A DNA stretch of 64,000 nucleotides from Leuctra nigra (GCA_934045905.1 OW203773.1:17533246-17597245), one strand, 5' to 3'; shown: positions 1 through 12,739, numbered from the stretch's first letter. Program-made: numbers and translations. Notes: generated by a model not told the origin, from the letters alone.

Positions 1-789
1 CAGTTCGACGATTCTGTTGTCTATTTATGTTATTCAACAAGTCACCTACCTTGAAACTTGAAATGCATGACATTTTGCAAAGGCAGAGCTACCTAGATAA
101 TATTTAATGTGGTCTATGGAAGACAGAAATTTAACGGACATATTGTGGACAGGTGGAAAGAATTCACTTGTAGGGGGGACAGAGAATAATTTGCCAGTGT
201 TGTTATCAAATGAATGACAGAAAAAATTGACATTACGTTAAGAAAAACACGGCTTGATGGAAATTGTGATAAAATTGTGACATTTCCTTTCTAAAGTTTT
301 TTATTTAGCTTCCTACCGTGGGAATCACCTAGCTTGGTAGGATTCAAAAATATGTTTTTTCACCTTCAATGTTTGTCAATACATTGCATGAACTAGCCAA
401 TTCTTGTCAAGTTTTTGGTCCGATTATTTTATCCGAATGTGCCGTTTCTGTCCTTATTTTATATTTTTTACTAAAATTTCCTTCGTGCGAATTACTGATA
501 CTGTACCTAGGTACTACCGTTGTGAGAATAATGATAAAACGCCATGTTTTGACACCTCCAACAATGTTCAAGTACCAATAAGGAAATAGTTCAAGCATTT
601 AACTGTGAATCTCTGACAATGATTATTACAATAACTCACTCAATGTTTCATTAATTCAACATTAAAATAATAATGCATAAAAACTCGCGCAGTAAAAAAA
701 TACAAGAAATTACAAAAAAAAAATTGTAAAATACAAATAGGTCGGGTCCTAATTTCGCAGTCGTTCTATAGTCGAGAGGCAAATTATGG
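1..789. other. Intergenic, no feature seen
   Basis: AT-rich sequence with only short open frames on both strands. None shows a domain, codon bias or a convincing splice signal. No repeat recognised elsewhere in the window starts here. Confidence 0.5.
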
Positions 790-1208
790 GAAGGTTCCTA
801 ACCAATAGGCCACGACCACATCCTTTACCTATTCGTCATCATCATTCATCCGTCGCCATGAGCAATGTTGCAGAACAGTGCGACGTTAAACTCGAAGACG
901 AGCACTAATTATGTTGTCAAACCATCAGTCAGAATTAAAAATACCCTTCCACGCGATAGGAAAGAAAGTGGTTTGAAAAGTGATACGAGACCAAGTTGTA
1001 AACCCCAATGTGGAGCACAACTGCATCACCTAATGTAGGCCGTAGACTGCAGACTGTGCCTAACCGAACCAGAATTATAACCCTTTCAGTTGTCTTTAAC
1101 GTCGCACTGTTCTGCAGCAAGGCTAATGGCGACAGATGAATGATTACGATGATGGTGAAGAGTAGATAAGGAATGATAGTTGGAAGGAGACGGTCGTGGC
1201 CTATTACC
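790..1208. repeat. Inverted-repeat element with ~100-bp arms
   Basis: The left arm (about 790-890) and right arm (about 1094-1208) are imperfect reverse complements. Shared words include AATAGGCCACGACC near the outer ends and GCAGAACAGTGCGACGTTAAA-type sequence near the inner ends, around a ~200-bp centre. Parts of the same arm recur at 4290-4345, 9985-10055, 11495-11540 and 54446-54492, so this is a dispersed family and not a local hairpin. No coding potential was seen. A foldback or MITE-type element is likely; the superfamily is unknown because no clear target duplication was found. Confidence 0.6.
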
Positions 1209-3413
1209 CTCCCAGCATTTGCTTGTCGACTGAGGGGAGCCACGAAAAGACTGAGTCAGAAAAGTCTTTGCTGGTATCGAGCCTGCGGTCTCCAAGCAAA
1301 CAAAATTGTTGGTTCACAAATAGTTTAATTAAGAGAAATTTGGAAACCCATCGGAGTCCATCTGTGCTGAACTGCTGAACTCTTGGCAAGATGTCGTTAA
1401 GATCTTGCCAAGAAGGTTCAGTGGATCCACAACGTGAAATAAAAATGTAACCGTATATAATTTATTGTTATTTTACTGTAAAAGGACCGATGCTCTTTTA
1501 CATTTTCAATATCTTTAATGCATCTATACATAGGATCAACCAAGGAGGAAATAAAGTTCCCAGTGTTTCCCGAAAATATAGCGAATTGTCAAAGATGTAA
1601 ACATACAGTAGGTACCTATATTTGTATTTTAATTTTCTTCTAAATTCAAATTCGAATTGTCTAACCTAAACGTTAAGTCACGTATTGTTTTACAGTGATT
1701 AACCTGAGATTCTTCTGCATTATTTTTAATTTTTTAATCCTTTTTTCCATTTGAGATTCTTTTTTTATTATTATTTTATTTAATGGTATTTTCTTTTCCT
1801 TCATCATGTTTTGATTCCTTCTTTTGTTAAGTTTTTTTTTAGCATTTCCATTATTTTAGTTGACCTCACATTAATGTACCGACTCTAATAATCCTGACAT
1901 CATCATCAGATAACAAAAGCCGCAAAGTGACTGGATATTATCCGTAACAAATCTGCAATAATGCTCAGTAAAAGGTCATTAGTTCTGCATTCAGATGCAA
2001 TTGCAATAGCCAATGAGTAACGGAATAGAATGCATTTCATTCAGGAAACTGTAAAACCAATCTAGGTCACGGGGTCAGGCAGCCTTAACAGCCGATAGAT
2101 TCCGATACATCACTCTCGTGGGGGATTGTATGGAACAGGTTTAAGACCACTGAGTACAGTCGTCTAATCTATAATCACCCACAATTGTAAGAATCATTTT
2201 CATAATTGAACTTCGAGCTTTGATAGCGTAATCGCAATAAAATGCTATCGGGATAAATTGAGGAAATATAATCACTCTAAATGCCATTCTGAAAAATCTG
2301 CGGGAGAACTTGCAAATTTTACAAAAACTTGACAAGATTAGGAAGATTCAATTTTACATTTTGGCAAAATCTTAAACTTGGCCAGACTTGTAATTTTGAC
2401 AGGAGGAACTAGAGGTCAATAAAATCTATTTTTTTTATAGGCAAGCGCAAGACCTTGCTAAATTTGACGAGATCATGCATTTCAGATAATTTCTATTTTC
2501 TGCATTTCTAATGGAGAAGAACAAATAATTAAGAACAATTGGAGACCAGTTTTTAAGGAAAATTTTTGAATTAATATTTTAGGAAGATGTGTAAAAACCT
2601 ACAAAGATCATGTTTCTAAAACTAAAACAACTTTGATAAGACATGAACTGCTATAATGTCTGTGAAAATCGACTTATGGTTTGTGACTCCAGGGGTAATT
2701 TTTTACCGCTACTAAAAACATATAAAAGTTGGATTTCAATAAGAAATCAGAACCGTGGGATTGCAGCTCAATTAGATATGGTTTGAGATAAAAGATCGAT
2801 TTTGAAATTAACTTCACATCTTCACGTGTTATTATAGTTGATGGAAGACGTGATGGGTTGAACAGTAGGACGGGAGAATGTGTACGGAACAAATCACAAG
2901 GGCCTCATTTTTACTATCAAATACGGTTGTTCATGGATACAATTTAAAATCTTTAAAAAACACTGTAAAAAAACATCTCAATTTGACAACTGTATATTAT
3001 TGATTCTCCATCCTACTTTCAAGTTTCAATCATTCCATTTCTTAGTGACGATTTTTTATTTATAATTATAATACTTACCTATATAGGCAGGAAGTAGGTA
3101 CTAGGGCAACTTCCAACAAGTATAACAAGATTATATCCCATGTTTCTTATCCCCCCAAGTACCTACACCCACTTCCAATAGTTCCTAATACCTTGATACC
3201 ATACATGAGGATTTGGCCGGCTTCTTTTGACGCTGAACCTACGTTCTACCTACTTAATATTAGTAAGCTATAAAAGTTTAATTTGGGCACCTAATGAATT
3301 ATCGTGGCAAGATGCCTTCCTAATTCTATTGAAATGTTCAAAAAACCATGCGTAATTTTTAATTTTTCGTGTTCATTTTCCTTTAATTGATGTAGGTACC
3401 TAGTGTGAAGGTA
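1209..3413. other. Intergenic AT-rich DNA, nothing identified
   Basis: Short open frames only. T-rich runs around 1730-1860. No RNA gene, exon or recognised repeat. Confidence 0.4.
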
Positions 3414-3623
3414 CACTCGACAATTCATAAAACGGTATTTGAAAGAAATGGATTGTTTGAAAAAAATGTGATGGCATCATCTGATGAAATCAGATACTAA
3501 CTCGTCATCTACCTCTAGTAGGTGAGCTCTGATTTCATTGATAATATCAAGGATTGATTGTCAATGAACCTGACCAGCAGCCAATCCGTTTCGTTCAAAT
3601 ACCGTTTTCTGAATTGTCGAGTG
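3414..3623. mobile_element. TIR MITE, TA|CACTCGAC type
   Basis: A 210-bp element with ~30-bp terminal inverted repeats. The left end begins CACTCGACAATTCATAAAAC; the right end ends with the near-perfect reverse complement (GTTTTCTGAATTGTCGAGTG). It is flanked by TA on both sides (3412-3413 and 3624-3625), as expected for Tc1/mariner-type target duplication. There is no ORF, so it is non-autonomous. It shares the initial CACTC with the elements at 4447, 20124 and 54203, which suggests related transposases. Confidence 0.85.
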
Positions 3624-4446
3624 TACAATTGTAGATTAGGTACCTACCTAGAGTCCATATAAGTTTCCCATGCCAACATGGGTATTGGCTGCAAACGTTT
3701 CAATGTCACAATGTCAAAAATAAAAAACATGAATAAAAGTTGTAACACATTTCCAAGAATTCTCCGACATAATAGTGGCCCCTGCTGAATATTCTCATCA
3801 GATTTACACCCAATAAACCCTGCAGTTTGGCACGAGCTAAAGTGGTGCAGTTACAACCCACACACATCACAAGAGCTGCTTTACAACATTACCATGAGTC
3901 ATACCATACCCAGTCAGGCCTGACTCACCAAGCAGAGACCACCATACCCGATATGACTGATCAGTTACAACACACCGTTACCAATATTGTTTTGATACTC
4001 GTGAGTTTAATCTTCTTTGCCGTTATACCAGACACCCACCAACTCACAATAAACAACACGATAATTGCTTCGAAAATCAGGACCTAAAGCGTCGATGCTT
4101 CCTCATCTAACTGAAATATCTTGAGATGTTAGCTAAGAACTTGAAAAATCTTGCAAGATTTCAGGATTCTCGACAAAAATAATGGACCTATTATTTTGCG
4201 TCTAGCCTCTATCACAAAGTGAAATAATTTAATATTTGTTTATTGAGTGATTATTTTTATGAATGATAATGCCTACTTCGATCAAGAATAAAAGGATGAA
4301 TGGTGGGAAGAAGGCAGTCGTGGCATAGGTAGTAGGTAATAGTTTTGAGAATGTTCATGCCGTTTTGCTATGCTTGGAATTCGATTAATAATCAGTTTCT
4401 CTCAATTTTGTTTAAAACTTTAATGAAGTAAAGCATAGAACATGCA
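3624..4446. other. Intergenic; one weak 86-codon open frame
   Basis: The stretch 3827-4087 (+) stays open for 86 codons and is richer in GC than its surroundings. It encodes a hydrophobic segment near the C-terminus. No family is recognisable and no splice or start context supports it. A partial copy of the 790-1208 repeat lies near 4290-4345. Confidence 0.3.
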
Positions 4447-4657
4447 CACTCGGCCAAACAAAACATGAACGTTGGCGAAATTTGAATGGCTGCTGGTCAT
4501 ATCCCATAACCAATCAAAGCTTGTTATTGTCATTGAAATGTGAGGTCACCTACTAGAGTGAGACAATGAGATCGCTTAGACTGACTTCTGATGGTGCGAT
4601 CTTACATTTATCAGCCTATCAGATTTATTGAACGTTCAAGTTTTGTTTGGCCAAGTG
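4447..4657. mobile_element. TIR MITE, CACTCGGCC type (copy 1)
   Basis: A 211-bp element with ~27-bp terminal inverted repeats, CACTCGGCCAAACAAAAC at the left and its reverse complement at the right. A second copy at 20124-20333 is nearly identical along its whole length, so the boundaries are set by comparison. It is non-autonomous and has no ORF. Flanking dinucleotides here are not a clean TA duplication, unlike copy 2. Confidence 0.85.
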
Positions 4658-4977
4658 ATAGGTACACAGAATACAGATTTTAGTAAATTACGTAGGTACC
4701 TACTAAATTAGTTAGTCGGACAAAATTACATTACAAGTTTCATGGGTCACAAATTTAAGTGACGTTCCTATTAGCAATAGTAGAAAAAATATTATATACC
4801 TGCTTTTAAATAAATAATGGAAAATGTGTCATGACCCATACATAGGCGTCCCATCACGTATAGAGCGCTCTCTGAGCCAACTTGCTCGATGTCAAGTAAT
4901 CAACGTTAATACCAAAAAGATATTATCAATTCATTCATTATTGATAACATATTTGGTAGGTAATTAATACCCACTTC

Positions 4978-5065
4978 ATGTCGGGAATCGATCCCGGGTT
5001 CTCCACCCGGCCTACGACAACCATCCTATGTAGGTCTCCGCTGAGCCACTCTCTAATCTGTGTTG
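4978..5065 (-). repeat. tRNA-derived SINE head (reverse)
   Basis: Read on the minus strand this segment contains an A-box-like TGGCTCAGCGGAG and, about 50 nt on, a B-box-like GGGATCGATTCC. This is the order and spacing of an RNA polymerase III internal promoter in a tRNA. The sequence does not close into a good cloverleaf, so a SINE head is more likely than a functional tRNA gene. The GC-rich block to about 5180 may be the SINE body. Confidence 0.5.
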
Positions 5066-5198
5066 GACGTAACAATTACCATCTCCGACGCGAGCAGAAG
5101 AAGACGAGGCGCAGAGGAAAGCAGAGAGAAAGTGCAAGAGAGGTCACGCAGGTCACGGCTTCGATCCCAGTCGACTACAGAACAGGGATTTCATGGTT

Positions 5199-5505
5199 CA
5201 TCAATAAGGGTCAGAATCGGGTGACTATATTATGTTATTTTGACCCGTATGTAATGCTTATCCAAAAGTCGTTTTAAAGATGATTGTAAAATCAATAAGG
5301 TTCAAAATCGTGTGACTAGGGTTAATAAAATTTTGACCTTAATGCTTGTACCTATCCGAAAGTCAATTTAAAAGGGATTGTAAAATCAATAAGGGTCAAA
5401 ATCGTGTGATTTTATCATACGATTTAGACCCTTATTGTTTCCGGAAGTCAATTGAGTGGAAATTGTAAAATCAACAAGGGTCAAAAAATTATGACATGAC
5501 ATGAC
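5199..5505. repeat. ~92-bp tandem repeat, about 3.5 copies
   Basis: The phrase TCAATAAGGGTCAAAATCG, with small changes, begins near 5199, 5291, 5385 and 5471 (spacings 92, 94 and 86). Each unit also contains a reversed copy of the phrase (GACCCTTATTG-like), so single units can fold back. AAGTCAATT is shared between units. No coding content. Confidence 0.75.
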
Positions 5506-6125
5506 ATAGTGAATGTGAACCAAAATTATTTTTAAAAATATTAGCAAAGATGGACATTGGCAAAACACACGATTTTGAGCTTGACAAAATCTAGGAAGTG
5601 TCCAGAACTAGTAAACAATGGTAAAATTGCTTAATTTAACTATGTAGGTCTAATTATTAGATTTATTGGTCTCAAATACAATAAGGTTGGAAATCACATG
5701 CAATATCACAGAATCGTGACCCTTACTGATCATAACATTCAACAGTTTATTTTTTGTTTCTTCTCAAAGATCACAATATACTATATAGTAGGTATTTAAT
5801 AACCCATGATATTGACTCAGCATACAAATGGATCATAAAGAAGATAAGCAACGTGGCAAGATCTTGGCCAACTCCGCCGCAGTTGGGAAACTCGAGTTTT
5901 CATCTTGGCACGACGGCGTCGTTTGTTCTGATATTAATTACTAATTAAAGAGTTTCAACGAGCTTCTCGTGCTGAAATAATGGCGACGGGAATAGCAGGC
6001 GACTGCAATACCGGCTTCACGTAGCTACACAAGGCAGGGAAAATTCAGTTAGTCGCTCGAAATATGAGGGAAAATTGTGAGATGATGTAGTTATGTGCAA
6101 AGTCTGTTGTTGGCGTCAAATGAAT
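5506..6125. other. Intergenic, nothing identified
   Basis: A GC-richer patch at about 5870-6000 contains ATGGCGACGG but closes after 14 codons. No recognisable element or gene. Confidence 0.4.
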
Positions 6126-8458
6126 CCCAGAAAAAACACTCCGTGTAAAAATACCAGCCAAGTCTCTTTAACTATAAAAAAATAGAAGAAATCTAAAAAT
6201 TCAGCACTGAAAAGGAGTGACATCAAAAAAGGAGCCAAGTCAACGAATTTTCCAAATTTTAATCGTACCATTGAAATAAAAATATCAACCCCCGAAAAAT
6301 ACTTAAAAAAAGGACTTGGCGCATCGTTTTTTTAAAGACACTTTTCTATCCTAAAAGTATAGGAAGAACTCTACAAGTATATTTTCCTGAGTATATCACA
6401 TTCATTATCGACGAATCATACTACGTTTTAATATAACTAGTACTCTTACCTACTGGCAGTTTTGGTATTTTGTCAATATTCAGAGGAAATAAACGGATAA
6501 ACGAATAACGAATAAACGGAAGCGGCCTAGTCTATTCGTTATTGCCACTATTTCTAGGGTCATATTAATCAATCATACTTCTCAATATCGTGACTGAGGG
6601 AAATAGCGAAAGCGCTCATTACAAGAAGGCCGTCAATGAGATTTGTATAAGTGACTAGTGCACTGAGCCATGCTGCTCAAATAATTACTGACTAGATTTT
6701 TATCTAAAGTAATACGTTATGTAATTTATGAATTTTTTTGGTATAAAATGTTAATTAATAGCAATTAATTACACGGCGAGAAGGTTCCAAGTATAATGCT
6801 GTAGTAGGTATGTTGATGTACCCACAAAACTATAGGTACCTACCAATCACAAACACAACTGTTCTGTATTTATTGCTTGTAAGACAATGCTATGTTTCTT
6901 TGCGTACTTATATTTAAATTTAAAATATTTTACAGAATGTTCAATATTTAATTTGAAAGTTTTGTCCCAATTTTTCTAGGCATTTCTGAACTACGTAGTA
7001 TGTGAGTGGCTTAAGCTTAAGAATAGAAAAATGTCTTTAAAAAAACGATGCGCCAAGTCCTTTTTTTAAGTATTTCTCGGGGGTTGATATTTTTATTTCA
7101 ATGGTACGATTAAAATTTGGAAAATTCGTTGACTTGGCTCCTTTTTTGATATCACTCCTTTTCAGTGCTGAATTTTTAGATTTCTTCTATTTTTTTTATA
7201 GTTAAAGAGACTTGGCTGGTATTTTTACACGGAGTGTTTTTTCTGGGATATCACTTCTTTTGTTAGTTTATACATACAGCTTGTAGCACATGTCCGAGCA
7301 GGGACTAATTTCTTTAAAAAAATACGCCTCAACCGATTTGGTTACTATGAAAAGTTGCGTTTGGTATAAGATGACAATGATTATCCAAGAAGATAGCTTA
7401 AGTTTCGTTATAATCGATCCAGCCGTTTTCGATACATGACGTCACTTCCGGTTTTGAAATAGCGGCCGAATTCCGGTATAGGTAATAAGAAAACATTCTA
7501 GTTTTATCTAGTTGATACCTTCATGAACGACCATCTGAATTCCTAATCCCTATATTTCCGTAAAATCGGTCATGCCGTTTGTAATATATGACGTCACTTC
7601 CGGTTTCATTTAGTGGTTCCTGCCGCCATTTCCGGTACCATTAATTTATTTATTCATTTTTCACAATTGATTTTTCAAATAAATAGCAGAATGAATACGC
7701 AGGAGCTAGTTCAGTTGCAATCGGTACAGGCGTTTTAGATATATGACGTCACTTCCGGTTTCAGGAATGGCGGCCGAGAACACTGCTACCTTGAATATAT
7801 AAATTGTATTGTCTATGTTACAATGTAAGTTAATTATGTACGTATTTTAAGTATAATTTGTTGAAATAAGTTAAATATTGCGTATTTATGACGTCACTTC
7901 CGGTTTAGAAAATAAGAAAATAATATTTTTTTATTGATACTTCATATAGATGACCATCTAAATCGAATGGCGCTAATTTCGTTCTAATCGGTCCAGACGT
8001 TTTTGAGTTATGACGTCACTTCCGGTTTAAAAATGGCGGCACAAAAAATCACAAGAGGCAAGGTATCATCAGACGCCAAAAGTGCATATGTGGTAAAAGT
8101 TTCAGGTCGATCGGTTTAGCCGTTTAGGCTGTGGCGGTGATAGCAACGTTTCCTGATATCTTCAGAATCAGAAAGTGGTGTAATTTCACTGTTTTCTCGG
8201 CCCTCTAGCTCGCAAACGGCATAACATATTGTTCCCTAATTTGGTATATGTAGTGGGGTGGGCCATAGCTCGAAATTAAGATATATCGCAACAATGTGAG
8301 ATTTTCCAATTTTAAGATCCAGTAGGCCGAAAATGCCATGTTGTTGCTTACAGTAAAAGTGGTTGGTCTGCTCCTCAGTTTATTAGTCATTTACGGTATG
8401 TTGAGTGAGTGTGAGTGTACGGTACGACTTGGCTGGGTGGAGCGACCGCTCCACTAGA
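6126..8458 (+). mobile_element. Palindrome/hairpin (HINE-like) element, copy 1
   Basis: The 5' part is a long inverted repeat, with a left arm at about 6126-6335 and a right arm at about 7035-7253 around a ~700-bp loop. The arms carry GTGTAAAAATACCAGCC at the outside and GGACTTGGCGCATCG at the inside. The body (7254-8390) carries TGACGTCACTTCCGG at about 7437, 7589, 7744, 7889 and 8011. The 3' end reads GACTTGGCTGG and then the hairpin GTGGAGCGACCGCTCCAC followed by TAGA, with T outside. No long ORF. At 2.3 kb it is the largest copy and belongs to a divergent subfamily (it starts CCCAG where the others have CCCAT). Internal tandem repeats, subterminal inverted repeats and a 3' stem-loop fit a Helentron-associated non-autonomous element. 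Confidence 0.7.
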
Positions 8459-9440
8459 TAATGAAATATAAGGGGAATTTAATTCAAATAAAAGGCACTT
8501 TCTTGGTAATTTAACACGATAGCAGATCTTTAACTGTGAAAAGATTGTTTAGTCAATTGAAGTATGAGTAACAAGCAAATAGGTATCTTGAATAATCTTG
8601 ACAAGTTCTTTTGCATTTTTCAGCAATTCTTGATCCTTTTTTGTCTAATTCTTCTCTAGTTTATTTTTAATCAGTCTACAATTTATGCACGATTTTGCCA
8701 ATATTTTTCAACATCAGGTCCTACCCAGGGTATAACACTAAAAAGAAGACTTTACGCGATAAATACTTCGCGTTTATAATTATAGTGACCCGGTTGCCCT
8801 CGTAATCAAATTTATAAAATAAAAAAAAATCCACATAAAATGAAAATTAGTCATTTCACTTTTAAAACCTACCTAGTAACAGTTTAAAGCATTAAAACGC
8901 ATTTAAATTACGAAATGGAGCCTTGTTGTGTATATTTCAAGCCCTTCTCCAATGCTCCAAATTCTCAGATAAAGTTAAAGCTAGGTATTTAATCTGTATG
9001 CGGTGTTGTCAAATTACAACCTGACTGATAAGAAACAGAGATAACCTCCATTGAATCTGAAATATTGATAAGAAACACTTCCTAATCACTGTTTCAATAA
9101 ATAATGCAGTTCTTGTGTCACCCACAATCTAGGTATACGTCACGCTTTGGTGATTCACACTTCGTCATTCGTAGTTTACCCTTCTTGAGTTCGCAATAAG
9201 GTCGAGGTAATAGCACTAAGAGACTGGAAAATCACCCTTAGTGACATATCCATAAGGGCTAAGTAGTAATATAAAAAATTCGTGAAAATTGAGAGAGAAA
9301 AATTGTTTCATAAGTGAGTGCAACTTTTAGGATGTTCACATGATCAGTCTGATTGTATATTAGTAGCACTATTTAATTTGTGATTCATGCATCGTTAATT
9401 AGGCGCCGGTTATTCAACAAAACCGCGCAAAACGATGAAA
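8459..9440. other. Intergenic, nothing identified
   Basis: AT-rich. No open frame above about 60 codons with coding character, no recognised repeat. Confidence 0.4.
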
Positions 9441-9739
9441 TTTGCGATACGATTGGAGACCAAACCCGTTAACCAATTGATCTCAAATTTTAACATGATT
9501 AGATGTAAGACAAACTTAGGGTTATCATTTAGCACATTTTTGAAATTTAATTTTATACGGCGCCCAGGGAGACAAGAAAATAGCTAATTTTTCACCAAAA
9601 ATCCACTTATTATTACTAATTAACGAAACAAAAAATTAAAAATGTACCAAGGGATAACCCTTAGTTTGTCTTTTATCTAATCACGATTAAAATTTCAAAT
9701 AATTTGGTCAACCCATTTCGTCTCCAATCGTATCGCAAA
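9441..9739. mobile_element. Foldback element with ~80-bp arms
   Basis: The left arm begins TTTGCGATACGATTGGAGAC and the right arm ends with its reverse complement. Similarity continues inward through ACTTAGGGTTAT / ATAACCCTTAGTTTGTC. The 75-codon reverse open frame starting at the right arm is a by-product of the inverted repeat. No target duplication could be fixed. Confidence 0.7.
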
Positions 9740-10168
9740 AAGTGTCTACAAAAAGCATCAGAATCGCTCGCTTGATTAGCAGTATGACAAGAAATTATGA
9801 CAACGTCATCTAGCACTAGAGACAAAATACACTTGTCATTTTCTTCCTTTGTATTTAGACATCCAGACATAAACAAAGACAATAGAATATCTTTAATCAA
9901 TGTTGTAAAATGTCAATGACCTGGTAACCTTCTAAGTCGTACCTACCTTTCTTATAGTTCATTGACGATGATGAAGAAGAAAGGGTGGGCGGTGGGAAGA
10001 AGGCGGTCGTGGCTTATTACCAGGAAACCATCCCAACATTTTTCTCATGACTAACCCACGAAACAACTTGCTCAGAATCATTTAAGAGATTGAACACGTG
10101 CCTCTTCAAAGCCATTTGTCGTGAGTAAATTGTAAAATCATCTTTTGGATGAAGCGCTATGGAACAAT

Positions 10169-11026
10169 ACTAGGAAAACGCGTTGATGAGCGAGCACGGA
10201 TATGCGCAACACCTCGAACCGAAATTCTGTTTATCGAAAATGTCCCAATTCCTAAAATATTGGTCCCAATAACCACGCAATGTTTTAACTTAAGTTGATC
10301 GATTAAACCTTTGGGATTGAACGATTCCTTGTTAATTTCCAAAAATCACAGGATCTCGTTTTAAACGGTCATCAGTTTCATATACGTTTGAAAGTTTCTG
10401 CTCTAACAACCTTGAAGTGAAGATTCGAAGATGCCGTGAAATGTGAAATTAGAGAAATATGACAGCCAACACGCAAAATATCCGTAAACTGTCAATAACT
10501 TTTGAATTTAAACAAAGTTTAGTCTGAAAATTGTCAAAAATACTGATAATGTTGAACCCAATGACCATGCAAATTTTTAAGTTGATCGGTCATACAGTTC
10601 TGGTTTAAATTTCAAAAAGCACATGAAATATTTTTATAATTTTTAACCAATGGGAGGATTTGGCTAAAAATTTGTAAAATAAGAGACAATGTTGGTCTTA
10701 ATGACCATGCAAAATATAAGGTTGATCACATTTGTAGAAGACCATTTTCTTTTTTCAGCCTATCAGGAGATGTTTATTTAAATTTTAACCAATCAATGGA
10801 TTTCAAAAAAAATTTGGGTCAGCAAACAGAAAAGGTTGTCTCTACATGTGTGCAAAATTTCAGATCGATAGGGACTTCTGAGCGTCCCTATCGGAGCGAC
10901 TTCAGAGCGACTTCTATTGCTCCAAATAGCAGCCAAAAGTAAAAAAATAAAAAAATAAAAAAATAAAAAATAAACAGAGGTCCGTGTCAAAAGAGTCAAA
11001 AGGAGACGCTCGCTTCGCTCGCTCAA
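10169..11026 (+). repeat. GAGCGAGCG-family interspersed repeat, copy A
   Basis: It starts ACTAGGAAAACGC...GTTGATGAGCGAGCA and ends GGAGACGCTCGCTTCGCTCG followed by CTCAA. It matches 42644-43546 in the same orientation and 27384-28436 in reverse, which fixes both ends. Near the ends TGAGCGAGC and GCTCGCTCA form a 9-bp inverted match. The interior holds three or four degenerate ~120-bp units built on 'gacca-tgcaaa...ttgatcggtca' phrases and an A-rich microsatellite. No ORF. Class unknown; a SINE-like or rolling-circle element are both possible. Confidence 0.75.
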
Positions 11027-12112
11027 CTAACCAACTGAACAAACATCAACCCAGTTACAGCTTATTCACCTCTTTAATCACGGGTCAATATCTTCAACCG
11101 GTCTCTAGAATTATCAGAATTTAAGAATCACTAATCAGTACTCAAAAACCGAGTTTTTAGCCGAACTTAAAACAACCATTCGTTCGTAACTTCGTAATAT
11201 TCATCATATGCCTCTTCTTCTATTTCGCCCTGTAGGATTTGAATTACCTACTGGATGCAAAACATGAATATTACCACCTGTTCTACTACCCATCCAAACA
11301 AACATCGACCCACCTCCCGCTGCTTCACCACGCAATTCGCGAGTCGATGTTTTCAACTGGTCTCTAGAAGACCGGGCGTATTTTGTTATTGGGTTTTCTT
11401 CTCTCCAAGGTCAAGAGAGAAAGAAGGTATAATGACCTATGGCTTGACTAACTGACTATTCTCTCTACTCGCTCCACACCTGCCGTGGAGGATGAGACGT
11501 GAGACAATGGTTAACGGCGCACTGTTGCTGCATGAGAAGCAGAGGGCCCGATGTGCATTGCAAGCAGTCACGTGAAAATTCTATACAATTATTTATTCTA
11601 AGGAAATTCCTGGAAATAATGAATTTCGTGGAAATATCTAAAAAAAAAAATAACATACTTTTTAATGAAGTCGTATTCTCTTATGAATAATATAAGGTCC
11701 AATACCTAGCATGATTTGTAACGGGGTTAAAAACAACGATTATAGCCTAAAATGAAAACAAAGTCAATATTTAAGATTTTTGGAATCATCACTAATTTGG
11801 GTCGAACTTCTAATTCTGTGTCATCCAAACTTATTTGTAGGTATGACATGTCAGTCATCTTGTATTTCTAGGTGGGTGTACTTCACTAGTAGGTAGGTAC
11901 TTCAGTGTAGGTAATTTGCTGACTTCATTCATCATATTGCATTTGACTGGTCTTATAATTCCAAATAAATAACGCAAAATCGATAAAATAATACTTCTTT
12001 TACCGTTTTCGTCGAAGTTCTGTCTTGTGTGCTCTCAATTAGAATTTAGAGGAATGAAATTTTCGAAAGCTGATGAACAATTTGGTTTCAAAACTTCTGA
12101 TAACTTATTGGC
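11027..12112. other. Intergenic, nothing firm
   Basis: Contains a short piece of the 790-1208 repeat (about 11495-11540). No exon or RNA gene was recognised. Confidence 0.4.
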
Positions 12113-12345
12113 ACCGAGAGTTCGCCACGAGTGAGAGAAATTAGCAACATTTGTGGGAAGATCGTCAACTGTTTCATTTCTCATTGGCCGTGACCTAGCA
12201 ACCGATCAGATGTCAACAAATGTACTCAAAATATTTCGGAATCAAACTAAGTCGCGCAAATTAATATTGTGATCAGATTCAGTGAAATTGTGAACACTTT
12301 GTTGTTAATATTTTGTAGGCGAATAAACATTAGATAAACTTGTGT
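12113..12345. repeat. ~230-bp segment duplicated in inverse at 16050-16290
   Basis: Phrases such as GAGAGAAATTAGC, CTCATTGGCCGTGACC, TAGCAACCG, CTCAAAATA and CAGATTCAGTGAAATTGT recur in order on the opposite strand at 16050-16290. The block lies immediately upstream of the candidate exon at 12364, so it could be duplicated promoter sequence or a dispersed repeat. Confidence 0.5.
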
Positions 12346-12363
12346 AAATTTTAAGAATTAATA

Positions 12364-12424
12364 ATGCGTAATATGTGCAGCAACATAACATATAACTGCA
12401 GCGACTTGGACGCCTTGCCAAAAG
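12364..12424 (+). CDS. Candidate first coding exon (hypothetical)
   Basis: An ATG opens 20 codons plus one base (MRNMCSNITYNCSDLDALPK), followed directly by GGTAAGC, a good 5' splice donor. The peptide has two cysteines and two possible N-glycosylation sequons (NIT, NCS), but no family is recognisable. The upstream 230 bp is duplicated in inverse near 16.1 kb. No acceptor or second exon was found in the window, and a short open frame before a GTAAG can arise by chance. The call is therefore weak. It would run toward the minus-strand exon at 14204. Confidence 0.22.
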
Positions 12425-12739
12425 GTAAGCTTCCTTCCCACAGATTAGGTGGTTCTGTCTGTACTTTTCGCAGCGCTATCTGCAGTCTAAACACGCTGCC
12501 TATACTTCGCAGTTTCTATTAGGTACCTACCTACCTACAGAGTTAACAATTTAACATTAACATCGTCCGGTCCATGCCAAAAAATCTGAATTCATCTTTA
12601 AATTGCTACACCCAAAAGGTCAAACACGACATTGCTTACTTCCTGTATACATTACGTTATCTGAAAAACCGTTTAGTACCACTTTTAACACAAATTAGCA
12701 CACTTGAAAGCTGGCATTACATCCTTGGGTGGGAAAACA

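Noticed and set aside
3827..4087. Possible membrane-protein or retroelement envelope tail
   Set aside because: Only a hydrophobic stretch supports it; no family motif, start or splice signal.
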